A stretch of 8,569 nucleotides of DNA, taken from the NCBI GenBank assembly GCA_044866695.1, contig JBIOUF010000248.1, positions 1-8,569 of the forward strand. Direction: 5' to 3'. This document shows, one piece after another, positions 1 to 6,562 of the stretch; position 1 is the first letter of the stretch, and every line of letters starts with the position of its first letter. Source of the DNA: JBIOUF01 sp044866695. GTDB taxonomy: Bacteria > Actinomycetota > Actinomycetes > Propionibacteriales > Nocardioidaceae. The notes beneath the pieces are model-generated. The model saw only the letters and a program-made list of their open reading frames with translations. It did not search any database and was not told the DNA's origin. Both the position numbers and the translations under genes were made by a program.

Positions 1-8
1 TCGGCTGG

Positions 9-35
9 CCGGCGGAGGGGGAAACCCTCTGCCGG
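9..35. terminator. Hairpin downstream of the protease gene
   Basis: Positions 9-19 pair with 25-35 around a 5-nt loop (ggaaa). Read on the plus strand the stem is 11 bp with one G-U wobble; read on the minus strand the same pair becomes a C-A mismatch between two 5-bp helices. It begins 8 nt past the protease stop codon, so it can end that minus-strand transcript, and it may also serve a plus-strand gene entering from the left. There is no clear U tract, which is common for terminators in high-GC actinomycetes. Confidence 0.5.
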
Positions 36-43
36 GGTTCGGG

Positions 44-1675
44 TCAGACGGTCTCGGCGACCTGGGTGACCCTGGTTCCGCAGCGGGCGCAGAAGGCGCC
101 CTCGGCCTCGTGCCCGCAGCCGGTGCAGTACCGCGCCGCCGTGCCGTGGGGCGGCCCGGCGATCTGCCCGGCGGCCGGCGCGGCGGCCGGCCCGGCGATC
201 TGCCCGGCGGCCGGCGCGGTGAACCCGGCCTGCGCGACCGGCTCGGCCGGGGCGAACCCGGCCGGCACGGGCACCCGCTCGACGACGGCCTCGCCGGCCG
301 GCTGGCTCACCGCCTGGTGGACCTGACCGAGCTGGACGGGCTGACCGGGCTGACCGGGCTGGACGGGCTGGACGGGCTGACCGGGCTGGACGGGCTGACC
401 GGGCTGGACGGGCTGACCGGGCTCCGCGGCGTACGCCGGAGCCTTGCCGCCGCGCCTGCGGGTGGCCGCCACGACCCCGGCGGCCCCGGCGAGCAGCAGG
501 ACCGCGCCGCCGCCACCCGCCACGAGCAGCCACGGGAACGAGCCCGCGTCGTCCTTCGGCGCCGGCTTCGGCAGGTCCTTGGCCTTGGCGAGGTACTCCT
601 CCGCCAGGCCGTTGGCCGGCTGCTCCTCGAGCACCTGCTCCAGCGACTCGACCGCGGTGGCGCGGTCACCGTCGAAGTAGGCGTTGATGCCCTCGCGGTA
701 GGCCTGGGTGGTCTCGCTGACGGTGTTCTCCACGCCTGCTCCGGCCATCAGCTCCTTGATCCTGTCGACCGGCACCGCGTAGTTGAACGGCTCGCCGACG
801 AAGTGGGAGCTGTTCACGCCGACGACGGTGCCGTCCATGCCGACGGTCGGCCCGCCGCTCATCCCGCCGGAGAGCTCCGCGCTCAGCTGGAAGACCTTGA
901 CCAGGCCGCCGGCAACGGTCTTGATCGAGCTGACCGTGCCGGGGTCGAAGGTCGGGGTCAGGTCCGGGTCGGTGAACGAGTCGATCACCGCCGGGTAGCC
1001 GATGGCGACGACCGAGTCGTTGATCGCGACCTCGGAGGTGTCGGCGAGCTCGATGGCGTTGAGGCCGGTCTCGTCGACCTTGAGCAGCGCGCCGTCCCCC
1101 TCCTTGAACTTCTGGTAGCCGACCACGCGGGCGGGCTTGCTCTTCTGCACCTTGACTCCGGAGACCGACGCCCCCCAGGAGACCCCGACGGCGCGGTTCG
1201 CCTGGTTGCGCGAGACGTTGCCGTGGTCGTCGAGGATGTCGACCCGGTACGTCGACGCGACCAGCTCGGGGGTGAGCCCGGTGGGGTCGGTGTAGTAGCC
1301 GTTGGCCAGGGCCCACTCGGCCGCGGCCTGCTTGACCAGCTCCTTGCCCTCGCCGGGGTCCACGCAGTGGCCGGCGGTGGCGACGTACCCCTCGGAGCTG
1401 ACCACGAAGCCGGTGCACTGGGTCGGAACGGTGAACTCGGAGTCGGTGCGCAGGTAGGTCTTGTTGTAGGTGTCGTAGACGTACCCGCTCCACCTGACCG
1501 TCTCGTAGACGACCGAGGGCTGCACCAGCGGCGCGACCCGCTCGGCGGAGCCGGCGGCGGGCTGCTCGGCCGCGGTGGCCTGGGGGGCGGTGAACGCGGC
1601 CAGGCCACCCGCGACGGCCACGGTGGCGGCGGCGGCGATGGTACGGCGGCGGACGGTGTGGGCGATGGTGAACAT
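44..1675 (-). CDS. Exported, membrane-anchored trypsin-like serine protease with TPR-like segment, Pro/Gln repeats and C-terminal zinc ribbon
   Basis: The 543-residue product begins with a Sec-type signal peptide (about 1-35: Arg-rich start, Ala/Val core, ATAA-type cleavage region). The protease domain (about 50-310) shows the chymotrypsin-fold triad: His103 in TAGHC, Asp194 in the GDGALLKV strand and Ser273 in GGMSGGP. A TPR-like helical pair follows (about 323-366, AYREGINAYFDGDRATAVES), then a transmembrane helix (about 380-404) stopped by RRRGGK. The tail holds a Gln-Pro-Val-Gln-Pro-Gly repeat (419-448), an Ala-Pro-Gly-Gln-Ile repeat (about 487-508) and a CxxC...CxxC zinc ribbon (517-533). 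By topology the protease and TPR part lie outside the membrane and the repeats and zinc ribbon inside; this is inference. The ATG at 1675 is preceded by a GAGGT ribosome-binding site. Substrate unknown; envelope protein processing or quality control is plausible. The protease assignment is firm, the role is not. Confidence 0.9.
   Translation of the reverse strand: MFTIAHTVRRRTIAAAATVAVAGGLAAFTAPQATAAEQPAAGSAERVAPLVQPSVVYETVRWSGYVYDTYNKTYLRTDSEFTVPTQCTGFVVSSEGYVATAGHCVDPGEGKELVKQAAAEWALANGYYTDPTGLTPELVASTYRVDILDDHGNVSRNQANRAVGVSWGASVSGVKVQKSKPARVVGYQKFKEGDGALLKVDETGLNAIELADTSEVAINDSVVAIGYPAVIDSFTDPDLTPTFDPGTVSSIKTVAGGLVKVFQLSAELSGGMSGGPTVGMDGTVVGVNSSHFVGEPFNYAVPVDRIKELMAGAGVENTVSETTQAYREGINAYFDGDRATAVESLEQVLEEQPANGLAEEYLAKAKDLPKPAPKDDAGSFPWLLVAGGGGAVLLLAGAAGVVAATRRRGGKAPAYAAEPGQPVQPGQPVQPGQPVQPVQPGQPGQPVQLGQVHQAVSQPAGEAVVERVPVPAGFAPAEPVAQAGFTAPAAGQIAGPAAAPAAGQIAGPPHGTAARYCTGCGHEAEGAFCARCGTRVTQVAETV
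153..219. repeat. Two copies of a 31-bp in-frame repeat in the protease tail
   Basis: An identical 31-bp stretch occurs at 153-183 and 189-219, with a period of 36 bp (12 codons). It encodes the two APAAGQIAGP units just before the zinc ribbon. The identity at DNA level, including wobble positions, indicates a recent duplication within the gene. Confidence 0.85.
331..421. repeat. 9/18-bp tandem repeat coding for QPVQPG units
   Basis: The stretch is built from two alternating 9-bp words, ctgaccggg and ctggacggg, giving about five 18-bp periods with two places where a word is doubled. On the minus strand it encodes residues 419-448 of the protease, a Pro/Gln/Val/Gly linker between the membrane helix and the zinc ribbon. 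Because 9 bp is three codons, gain or loss of units would change linker length without shifting the frame. Confidence 0.9.
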
Positions 1676-1758
1676 GGCGGTGACCTCGGGTCTCGTGGTG
1701 GTGTGCTTCGACGGGGCACACCCTTCCGGGCACCACTTGGCGTCGACTCGATGTTGGC

Positions 1759-1794
1759 TTGGGGGTCGACTTGGGGGTCGACTTGGGGGTCGAC
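1759..1794. repeat. Three perfect 12-bp tandem repeats (ttgggggtcgac) upstream of the protease gene
   Basis: The unit ttgggggtcgac occurs three times without gaps at 1759-1770, 1771-1782 and 1783-1794, with degraded copies on both sides (ttggcgtcgac near 1738, atggggtcgcc at 1795). Each unit ends in the palindrome gtcgac. The array lies in the 154-bp gap between the hydrolase stop and the protease start, 84 bp upstream of the protease ATG, so it could be a regulatory array for the protease. No -35/-10 pair is recognisable nearby. It could equally be a neutral minisatellite. Confidence 0.85.
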
Positions 1795-1829
1795 ATGGGG
1801 TCGCCGGGCGACCCGGTTCCCGGCTCGGC

Positions 1830-2561
1830 TCAGGCCGAGCCCAACCGCACGGTCAGGAACTCCAGAACCCGGTCGACCGCCTTCTGCCGACGGTGCTCGG
1901 TCAGGGTGCTGTGCCCGGACCCCTCGAGCTCCAGTGCGACGAACCGGTCGCCGAGCAGCGCCCGCAGGGTGTCGAACCGGCCGCGGGAGGCCCAGTCCCG
2001 CGAGTAGCGCAGGCCGAGCACGCTGCATCCGTCGGCGGCCCGGCGCCCGACGGCAGCAAGGTCGTCGGGGCTCAGTCCCAGGTCGGCGGCCCGCCGGCGG
2101 CCGAGCGGCAGCGGCAGGCTGGGCTGGGCCAGCACCGGAGCGGTCACGGCGTCGTCCACCATCATGGCCAGGGCGAACCCACCGGTGAAGCACATGCCGA
2201 CGGCGCCGACGCCCCCGCCGAGCTCGTCGCGCAGGGCGCGGGCCAGTGACCGCAGCCAGTGGGCGACGGGGCTGGTCCGCCCGGTGGCCAGCACGGTGAA
2301 CTCGCGGCTGACGCACAGCCGGGGGACGACCCGGGCCACCTCGCGGACGGACATCGGCGGCTCGAGCGGGCCGAACAGGTGCGGCAGCACCACCGTGAAC
2401 CCGGCCGCGACCACCTCCTCGCCGAAGGCCACCACCTTGGGCGTGATGCCGGGCACCTCGTGGATGACGATGACGCCCGGACCGGCCCCTTTGCGGTAGG
2501 TGTCGTGGTCCATCCCCGCGGCCCGGTGCCTGCCCCGGGTCCAGGTGTCCAGTGCGCTCAT
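1830..2561 (-). CDS. Dienelactone hydrolase family alpha/beta-hydrolase
   Basis: The 243-residue protein has the usual length and layout of dienelactone hydrolases, which hydrolyse lactone or ester bonds in the cytoplasm with a Cys-Asp-His triad. Visible landmarks are VIVIHEVPGI (Glu35, the conserved Glu that contacts the nucleophile in this family), the nucleophile elbow GMCFTGG with Cys124, a likely acid Asp189 and His217 in GSGHSTLT. There is no signal peptide and no neighbouring aromatic-degradation gene, so the actual substrate is unknown; many actinobacterial members are uncharacterised. The ATG at 2561 has no clear ribosome-binding site, and the next in-frame ATG (2513, Met17) is an alternative, but the first start gives the N-terminus expected for the family. 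It ends 154 bp before the protease gene on the same strand. Confidence 0.88.
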   Translation of the reverse strand: MSALDTWTRGRHRAAGMDHDTYRKGAGPGVIVIHEVPGITPKVVAFGEEVVAAGFTVVLPHLFGPLEPPMSVREVARVVPRLCVSREFTVLATGRTSPVAHWLRSLARALRDELGGGVGAVGMCFTGGFALAMMVDDAVTAPVLAQPSLPLPLGRRRAADLGLSPDDLAAVGRRAADGCSVLGLRYSRDWASRGRFDTLRALLGDRFVALELEGSGHSTLTEHRRQKAVDRVLEFLTVRLGSA

Positions 2562-2600
2562 GGCGGACAGTGTGGCGCGCCGTAGGCATCTTGTGGTGTG

Positions 2601-2607
2601 GGTGGGG
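2601..2607 (+). promoter_or_regulatory. Ribosome-binding site that sets the GTG start of the lipoprotein gene
   Basis: The sequence ggtgggg lies 7 nt upstream of a GTG at 2615. It favours that GTG over the ATG at 2552, which would overlap the divergent hydrolase gene and place a useless extension before the lipoprotein signal. A second in-frame GTG at 2621 is also possible. Confidence 0.5.
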
Positions 2608-2614
2608 TATTTCG

Positions 2615-3022
2615 GTGGACGTGAGCCGCCGTGAGGCCGCCGTGCTGGTCGCCGCGTTCGCGGCCGGCGAGCTGCTGCTGGCCGGCTGCTCGGCCGACGC
2701 CGCCCCGGAGGCGGTCGCGGACGACTTCTACACCGCGGTCAGCCAGGGGAGCTGGCCGGCCGCCTGCACGCTGCTGGCGCCAGCCACCCGGTCCGAGCTC
2801 GAGCAGTCGGCCGGCACGCCGTGCGCGGAGGCGCTGGCCGCGGAGGACCTCCAAGACCCCGGCGCCCTGCGCTCCTCGTCGCGGTACGGCACGATGGCCC
2901 AGGTCCGCTTCGGGGCCGACACCGTGTTCCTGGGCAGGTTCGCCGAGCGCTGGAGAGTCGTCGCGGCGGGCTGCGCGCCCGTGTCCGGTCGTCCGTACGA
3001 CTGTCGGCTGGCGGGCGGCTGA
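2615..3022 (+). CDS. Small cysteine-containing lipoprotein, NTF2-like in layout
   Basis: From the GTG at 2615 the product is 135 residues. A short basic start (SRR) and hydrophobic stretch lead to the lipobox LLAGC with the lipidated Cys25, so the mature protein should be anchored on the outer face of the membrane. Glu19 sits oddly inside the hydrophobic part of the signal. The mature part (APEAVADDFYTAVSQGSWPAACTLLAP...) resembles the small NTF2-like lipoproteins common in actinomycetes and has four Cys (51, 70, 120, 130) that could form two disulfides. No catalytic motif is seen and no function is assigned. It opens a three-gene cluster: the next ATG follows its stop after one base. The lipoprotein call is sound; the fold is a guess. 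Confidence 0.8.
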   Translation: MDVSRREAAVLVAAFAAGELLLAGCSADAAPEAVADDFYTAVSQGSWPAACTLLAPATRSELEQSAGTPCAEALAAEDLQDPGALRSSSRYGTMAQVRFGADTVFLGRFAERWRVVAAGCAPVSGRPYDCRLAGG

Positions 3023-3023
3023 G

Positions 3024-3107
3024 ATGCGGGTCGTGTTCATCGTCTACCTGACCGGGATCTGGGTCGGGCTGGCGTACTTCATGTTCCTCGCGCTGCGGCA
3101 CGTGTAG
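3024..3107 (+). CDS. 27-residue single-span membrane micro-protein
   Basis: The ATG at 3024 follows the lipoprotein stop after a single base, and the TAG at 3105-3107 is 10 nt before the next gene. The peptide MRVVFIVYLTGIWVGLAYFM... is a single hydrophobic helix (about residues 3-22) with Arg2 at the front and an RHV end. The upstream GGCGGGCGG inside the lipoprotein end could serve as ribosome-binding site, and coupling by termination and reinitiation is likely given the spacing. The tight fit between two genes of one operon is the main evidence that it is real. It may be a small partner or regulator of the DUF6766 membrane protein; that role is inference. Confidence 0.65.
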   Translation: MRVVFIVYLTGIWVGLAYFMFLALRHV

Positions 3108-3117
3108 GGGGCGGGAC

Positions 3118-3792
3118 ATGCGGCGGTTCGTGCGTGACAACGCCCTGGGACTGTTCTTCGGCGTGCTCTTCCTGCTCGCGCTGACCGGCCAGGCGTACTC
3201 GGGGTGGCGGCTGTTCAACGCCGACCAGACGGCCGCGGGGCTCGGTGCGGTCTCCCTTGGGTCCTACCTCGCGTCGGCCAGCTTCGCGGTCGACGTCGCG
3301 GAGAACTGGCAGAGCGAGTACTTGCAGTTCCTGCTCTACATCCTGGCCACCGTGTGGCTGCTGCAGCGCGGGTCGCCGGAGTCCAAGGAGCCGGGCAGCC
3401 TGGGGCTGGAGAGCGACCAGGACCAGAAGGTCGGGCGGTACGCCACCGAGGAGTCGCCGGCCTGGGCGCGGGTGGGTGGGGTCAGGACGGCGGTGTTCTC
3501 CTGGTCGCTCTCGCTGACGATGGGCGCGGTCTTCGTGGCCTCCTGGCTCGTGCAGTCGGTGGCCGGCTGGGCGGCGTACAACGAGCTGCGGCTGCAGTCC
3601 CTCGAGGACCCGGTGTCCTGGCCGGCGTACCTGCAGATGGCGGAGTTCTGGGCCCGGAGCCTGCAGAACTGGCAGTCGGAGTTCCTGGCCGTCGGCTCCA
3701 TGGCGGTGCTGGCCATCTACCTGCGCCAGCGCGGGTCACCGGAGAGCAAGCCGGTCGGGGCGGCCCACTCCGCGACCGGCGTGGAGGGCTGA
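3118..3792 (+). CDS. DUF6766-type membrane protein with internal duplication
   Basis: The 224-residue protein has four predicted membrane segments (about 9-27, 67-83, 130-150 and 188-203). Its two halves are repeats of each other: Y50LASASFAVDVAENWQSEYL...LLQRGSPESK90 matches Y171LQMAEFWARSLQNWQSEFL...LRQRGSPESK211. The NWQSE(Y/F)L and QRGSPESK motifs match what I remember of the DUF6766 family, for which no function is known to me. The two motifs flank a membrane helix in each half, which suggests a pseudo-symmetric bundle. The ATG at 3118 has a strong GGGGGCGGG ribosome-binding site. It is the last gene of the cluster with the lipoprotein and the micro-protein and converges on the lysyl oxidase gene. 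Confidence 0.82.
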   Translation: MRRFVRDNALGLFFGVLFLLALTGQAYSGWRLFNADQTAAGLGAVSLGSYLASASFAVDVAENWQSEYLQFLLYILATVWLLQRGSPESKEPGSLGLESDQDQKVGRYATEESPAWARVGGVRTAVFSWSLSLTMGAVFVASWLVQSVAGWAAYNELRLQSLEDPVSWPAYLQMAEFWARSLQNWQSEFLAVGSMAVLAIYLRQRGSPESKPVGAAHSATGVEG

Positions 3793-3810
3793 GCCTGTGG
3801 GTCGGCCCGG

Positions 3811-3895
3811 TTGTGGCCGATGCCCGCACGAACCTGCGCTTGTGGCCCGAGGCTGCAGCGACACGCCGATGACGGCTGCAGGCATCGGCCACAAG
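3811..3895. repeat. Three copies of a ~20-bp repeat (two direct, one inverted) between convergent genes
   Basis: A perfect 14-bp inverted repeat pairs 3811-3824 (ttgtggccgatgcc) with 3881-3894 (ggcatcggccacaa). A third related copy, cttgtggcccgaggctgcag (3839-3858), lies between them in the orientation of the first and also matches the complement of 3876-3895 closely. Two mutually exclusive stem-loops can therefore form. The 124-bp gap separates two converging genes, so it may work as a bidirectional terminator; the unit length and arrangement also recall dispersed REP-like intergenic repeats. Confidence 0.75.
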
Positions 3896-3916
3896 CCCGC
3901 GGGCTGCGAGCACTGC

Positions 3917-5905
3917 TCAGTGCCGGGCCACCACCTCGGCGCCCACGTAGTTCCAGCGGTGGTCGGTGGGGGCGGTGTCGGCGACGGTCACCAGCCGGTG
4001 CACCGTCGTGGGCCGGTTCAGCGCCTGCACCCAGAACGTGTCGCCGGCGGCGTCGTCGAGCCACTGGCGCCGCAGCCGCTGGCCGGCCACCGGCACCCTG
4101 GTGACGGCGCCGTCCCAGTCGTTGCCGGCCGCCCACACCCAGGAACCCTCCTGGACGGCCGGGACGTAGAAGCTCGGCGCGCCGCTCGTGGCCCCGGCCG
4201 CCGCCGCGACCCCCACCCGGGCGGCGTTGCGGAACGCGACCACGCTCAGCATGCCGTCGAAGCCGTCGCCCTGCGGCACGGCCTTGACCGCACGGCCGTT
4301 CAGCCGGCGCGGTGCCCGCGCCGACCAGATCTCGGAGACCCCCGGCTGGCTGTTGCTGCGCTTCTGCAGCCGCCAGGCCAGGCCGGCCCCGGAGACGGTC
4401 GCCGCCTGCCCGCCGGCCTCCTGGGGACCGTCGTAGGACACGAACGCCACGAGCAGCCGGTCCTTCCCGGTCGTGGAGAGCCCGCCGGCGGTCAGCGTGC
4501 CGGTCCCGCGCGCGACCACCGAGCCGTCGACGCGGACCCGCTTCGGCGGGGGCACGTAGCGGACCCTCACCCCGAGGCTGCGGACGGTGACGTTGCCGCG
4601 ACGGTCCGTCGCCCGGGCGGCCAGCAGGTGCCGGCCCGGCCTGACCCTGCGGCTGTTCCACACCACGGTGTACGGCGGGCGCAGGCGCGGCCGGCCGAGC
4701 GCCGTGCCGTCCACCAGGAACCGCACGCGCGCCACGCCGCTGGTGTCGGCGGCGCTCACGGCGACGGCGACCCGTCCGCCGACCGTGCTGCCGGCAGCCG
4801 GGTCGGTGAACCGGACCCGCGGCCCGGTGTGGTCGGGCCCGTGGGCATTGTCCACGGTGAGCGCGACGACCGGTGAGGTGCAGACCCGGCCGCGCCGGGT
4901 CGTCACCTGCGCGGCCAGCCAGTGACCGCCGTCGACCACTCCGGTGGACCGCCAGCGCACGGCGTACGGCGCCGGGCCGGTGGACCGGCCCACGACGCGC
5001 CCGTCGACCAGGTACCGGACCCGTGCCGGTGAGCCGACCGATGTCCGCGCGGTCAGCAGGACGACGCCGCGGCGCGTGCCGCCCTCACTCGGGGAGGCCA
5101 GCCTCGCAGTACAGGGCGTGGTGTCGGGCTCCCGTGTCTCGCCGGCGACCACCGTCCCGCCGTCGATGGTGACCTTGACGTCCATCTCGTTGTTGGACTC
5201 GTCGCTCTCGACGAAGTCGTTGTGAGGGTCCGAGAGGGCCCGGAACCAGTAGGTGCCGTCGCTCACCCCGGTCAGGGGCACCGACTGTCCGGGGTCCCGG
5301 TAGTCGTACTCGTCGGCGCCGCCCACGGAGATGCCGCGCTTCGTGGTCGGAGCCTCGCAGCTGCCCCACAGGTCGTGACCGGCCCCCGCGTGCTCCAGCG
5401 TGGTGTCGTAGATGTAGGAGTCGGCGATGCAGAACCCGACCTTCGGCGACATCGTGACCGGAGCGCCGAAGCCACCGCCGGGGGCGACCCGGTACAGGCC
5501 GAAGGACGCGAGCGGGAAGTGGAAGTGCCCATGCTCGGCGTGGTAGACGAACGCGTCGGCGACCCGCTTGGTGCGCACCACCGACCAGGCGTCGGCGCCG
5601 TCATGGGTCACCACCTCCTGCCGGCCCAGGTAGCTCCCCGCGGTGGCGCGGTAGAACGGCTGGATCTGCAGGGGCCCGGCGCCGGCGTTGAAGATCAGGT
5701 GCGTGTAGCGGAACTCCCGGCCGTCCGCGCCGTTGACGACCGAGAACGAGTCCGTCGGGATGATCGTCTGTAGGTCGGGCAGGTGCGGCGACCCGGCCGG
5801 TGCCGCCACCGCCGTCGTACCGTGTGGTGTCACGACGGTCAGCGCGGCGAGGGCGGTCGCCCCGGCGGCCATGGCGCAGAGGCGGCGGGCGCGGGCTGAA
5901 GACAT
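3917..5905 (-). CDS. Secreted lysyl-oxidase-like copper protein with two Ig-like domains and a C-terminal beta-rich module
   Basis: From the ATG at 5905 (ribosome-binding site GGGGGAG) the product is 662 residues. A signal peptide (about 1-35, cleavage near AVA-AP) exports it. The lysyl oxidase domain (about 41-250) carries H122-x2-H125-x-H127-x-H129, the same spacing as the copper motif WHSCHQHYH of human LOX. Lys155 in SPKVGFC aligns with KASFC, which holds the Lys that forms the LTQ cofactor of human LOX; the partner Tyr cannot be placed with certainty (Tyr200/Tyr202 region). The family end motif VESDESNNE (232-240) is present. Two Ig-like domains follow (about 266-352 and 363-450), each with a YLVDG/FLVDG core, then a C-terminal module (about 455-662) of unknown role. 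Likely chemistry is oxidative deamination of primary amines outside the cell; substrate unknown. It is monocistronic by position. Confidence 0.87.
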   Translation of the reverse strand: MSSARARRLCAMAAGATALAALTVVTPHGTTAVAAPAGSPHLPDLQTIIPTDSFSVVNGADGREFRYTHLIFNAGAGPLQIQPFYRATAGSYLGRQEVVTHDGADAWSVVRTKRVADAFVYHAEHGHFHFPLASFGLYRVAPGGGFGAPVTMSPKVGFCIADSYIYDTTLEHAGAGHDLWGSCEAPTTKRGISVGGADEYDYRDPGQSVPLTGVSDGTYWFRALSDPHNDFVESDESNNEMDVKVTIDGGTVVAGETREPDTTPCTARLASPSEGGTRRGVVLLTARTSVGSPARVRYLVDGRVVGRSTGPAPYAVRWRSTGVVDGGHWLAAQVTTRRGRVCTSPVVALTVDNAHGPDHTGPRVRFTDPAAGSTVGGRVAVAVSAADTSGVARVRFLVDGTALGRPRLRPPYTVVWNSRRVRPGRHLLAARATDRRGNVTVRSLGVRVRYVPPPKRVRVDGSVVARGTGTLTAGGLSTTGKDRLLVAFVSYDGPQEAGGQAATVSGAGLAWRLQKRSNSQPGVSEIWSARAPRRLNGRAVKAVPQGDGFDGMLSVVAFRNAARVGVAAAAGATSGAPSFYVPAVQEGSWVWAAGNDWDGAVTRVPVAGQRLRRQWLDDAAGDTFWVQALNRPTTVHRLVTVADTAPTDHRWNYVGAEVVARH

Positions 5906-5928
5906 GTCTCCCCCGAGAGAGTCGGTCC

Positions 5929-5941
5929 GTGGCGACGCCAC
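5929..5941. repeat. Small palindrome in the lysyl oxidase leader region
   Basis: The 13-bp stretch gtggcg-a-cgccac is a perfect inverted repeat around one base, 24 bp upstream of the lysyl oxidase ATG. It could be a leader hairpin or an operator site in the 211-bp divergent gap to the small plus-strand gene. A gATAGT-like -10 (minus strand, near 5955-5960) lies just beyond it, without a convincing -35. Confidence 0.35.
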
Positions 5942-6067
5942 CGGCGTCCCCCGACTATCCCGCGCGAGCGGCTGGTCCGGGCGGTTTTCGCGCGAACCGA
6001 TGCCGTCCCTGGCTCGACCGGTGGCCGGCGTCGCCGGGCTCGCGACCCGGCCGCCCAGTGGCCTTCG

Positions 6068-6073
6068 TAGGGT
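6068..6073 (+). promoter_or_regulatory. Possible -10 element (TAGGGT) for the small helical protein gene
   Basis: TAGGGT fits the TAnnnT pattern typical of actinobacterial -10 boxes and lies 43 bp upstream of the ATG at 6117. No matching -35 hexamer is seen at the usual distance, so this is only a weak candidate. Confidence 0.25.
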
Positions 6074-6116
6074 ATGCCCTGACCCGCACCGACGAGCCAC
6101 CGAGTAGGAGCCGACG

Positions 6117-6356
6117 ATGAGCCAGACCGAGGAGACCGGGCAGGTCACCGGCGTCAGGGACAAGGACTACAACATCATCTGGTTCACCGAGCAGTCCCTC
6201 AGCAACGCGCTGCGCCTGGACGTCTACATCCGCGACGCCGAGCGGGACGGGGACCAGGAGCTCGCGGACTTCTTTCGCAAGGCTCAGGCGGTGAGCCGCA
6301 AGGGCGGTGAGCTCGGCAAGAGGCTGCTGGCGTCGCGCATGGCCAGGGAGGGCTGA
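6117..6356 (+). CDS. Small helical cytoplasmic protein of unknown function (79 residues)
   Basis: The ATG at 6117 has an AGGAG ribosome-binding site 6 nt upstream. The 79-residue product has no signal peptide or membrane span and is rich in charged residues. After a polar N-terminus (1-17), two amphipathic helices are likely: about 19-44 (NIIWFTEQSLSNALRLDVYI) and about 46-76 (QELADFFRKAQAVSRKGGEL). The style (RDKDYNIIWF..., FFRKAQ.SRKG) fits small conserved actinobacterial hypothetical proteins, but I do not recognise a named family. It is transcribed away from the lysyl oxidase gene and converges on the RiPP-like gene; it appears to stand alone. Confidence 0.8.
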   Translation: MSQTEETGQVTGVRDKDYNIIWFTEQSLSNALRLDVYIRDAERDGDQELADFFRKAQAVSRKGGELGKRLLASRMAREG

Positions 6357-6406
6357 CCCCCGCCCCGAGGCGTGGCGCGCGGGGTGCGCTGCAGCGCGGG
6401 CACGAG

Positions 6407-6444
6407 GAACGGCCGCTGGCGTCTCGGGCGACCAACGGCCGTTC
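6407..6444. terminator. Hairpin between the small helical protein gene and the RiPP-like gene
   Basis: A perfect 9-bp stem pairs 6407-6415 (gaacggccg) with 6436-6444 (cggccgttc), and tgg/cca (6417-6419 with 6432-6434) can extend it. It starts 50 bp after the plus-strand stop and lies downstream of the converging minus-strand peptide gene, so it could stop transcription from both sides. A 12-bp palindrome, gcgctgcagcgc (6386-6397), sits just before it. Confidence 0.5.
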
Positions 6445-6562
6445 ATTGACCATGCAACCACATCCGCCGCCCAGGGGGAACCGCGGGCCGCGCGCCGGGC
6501 GGTGCCGGCAACCGGCGGTCCGGTCGCGCAGGAGGCCGCCGGGCGTCAGGCGGCGCGTCGGG

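Noticed and set aside
110..2188. 692-residue plus-strand open frame
   Set aside because: It lies antisense to the protease and hydrolase genes; the product is a Gly/Arg/Val-rich shadow typical of the opposite strand of high-GC genes and has no family motif.
985..2589. 534-residue minus-strand open frame overlapping hydrolase and protease
   Set aside because: It is a frame-shifted shadow (Arg/Pro/Ser-rich) of the two real genes on the same strand.
2552..2614. ATG start at 2552 for the lipoprotein
   Set aside because: It would overlap the 5' end of the divergent hydrolase gene and put 21 extra residues before the lipoprotein signal; the GTG at 2615 has the better ribosome-binding site.
5906..6163. 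N-terminal extension of the lysyl oxidase to 6163
   Set aside because: It would start at TTG inside the divergent small gene and bury the signal peptide; the ATG at 5905 has a strong ribosome-binding site.
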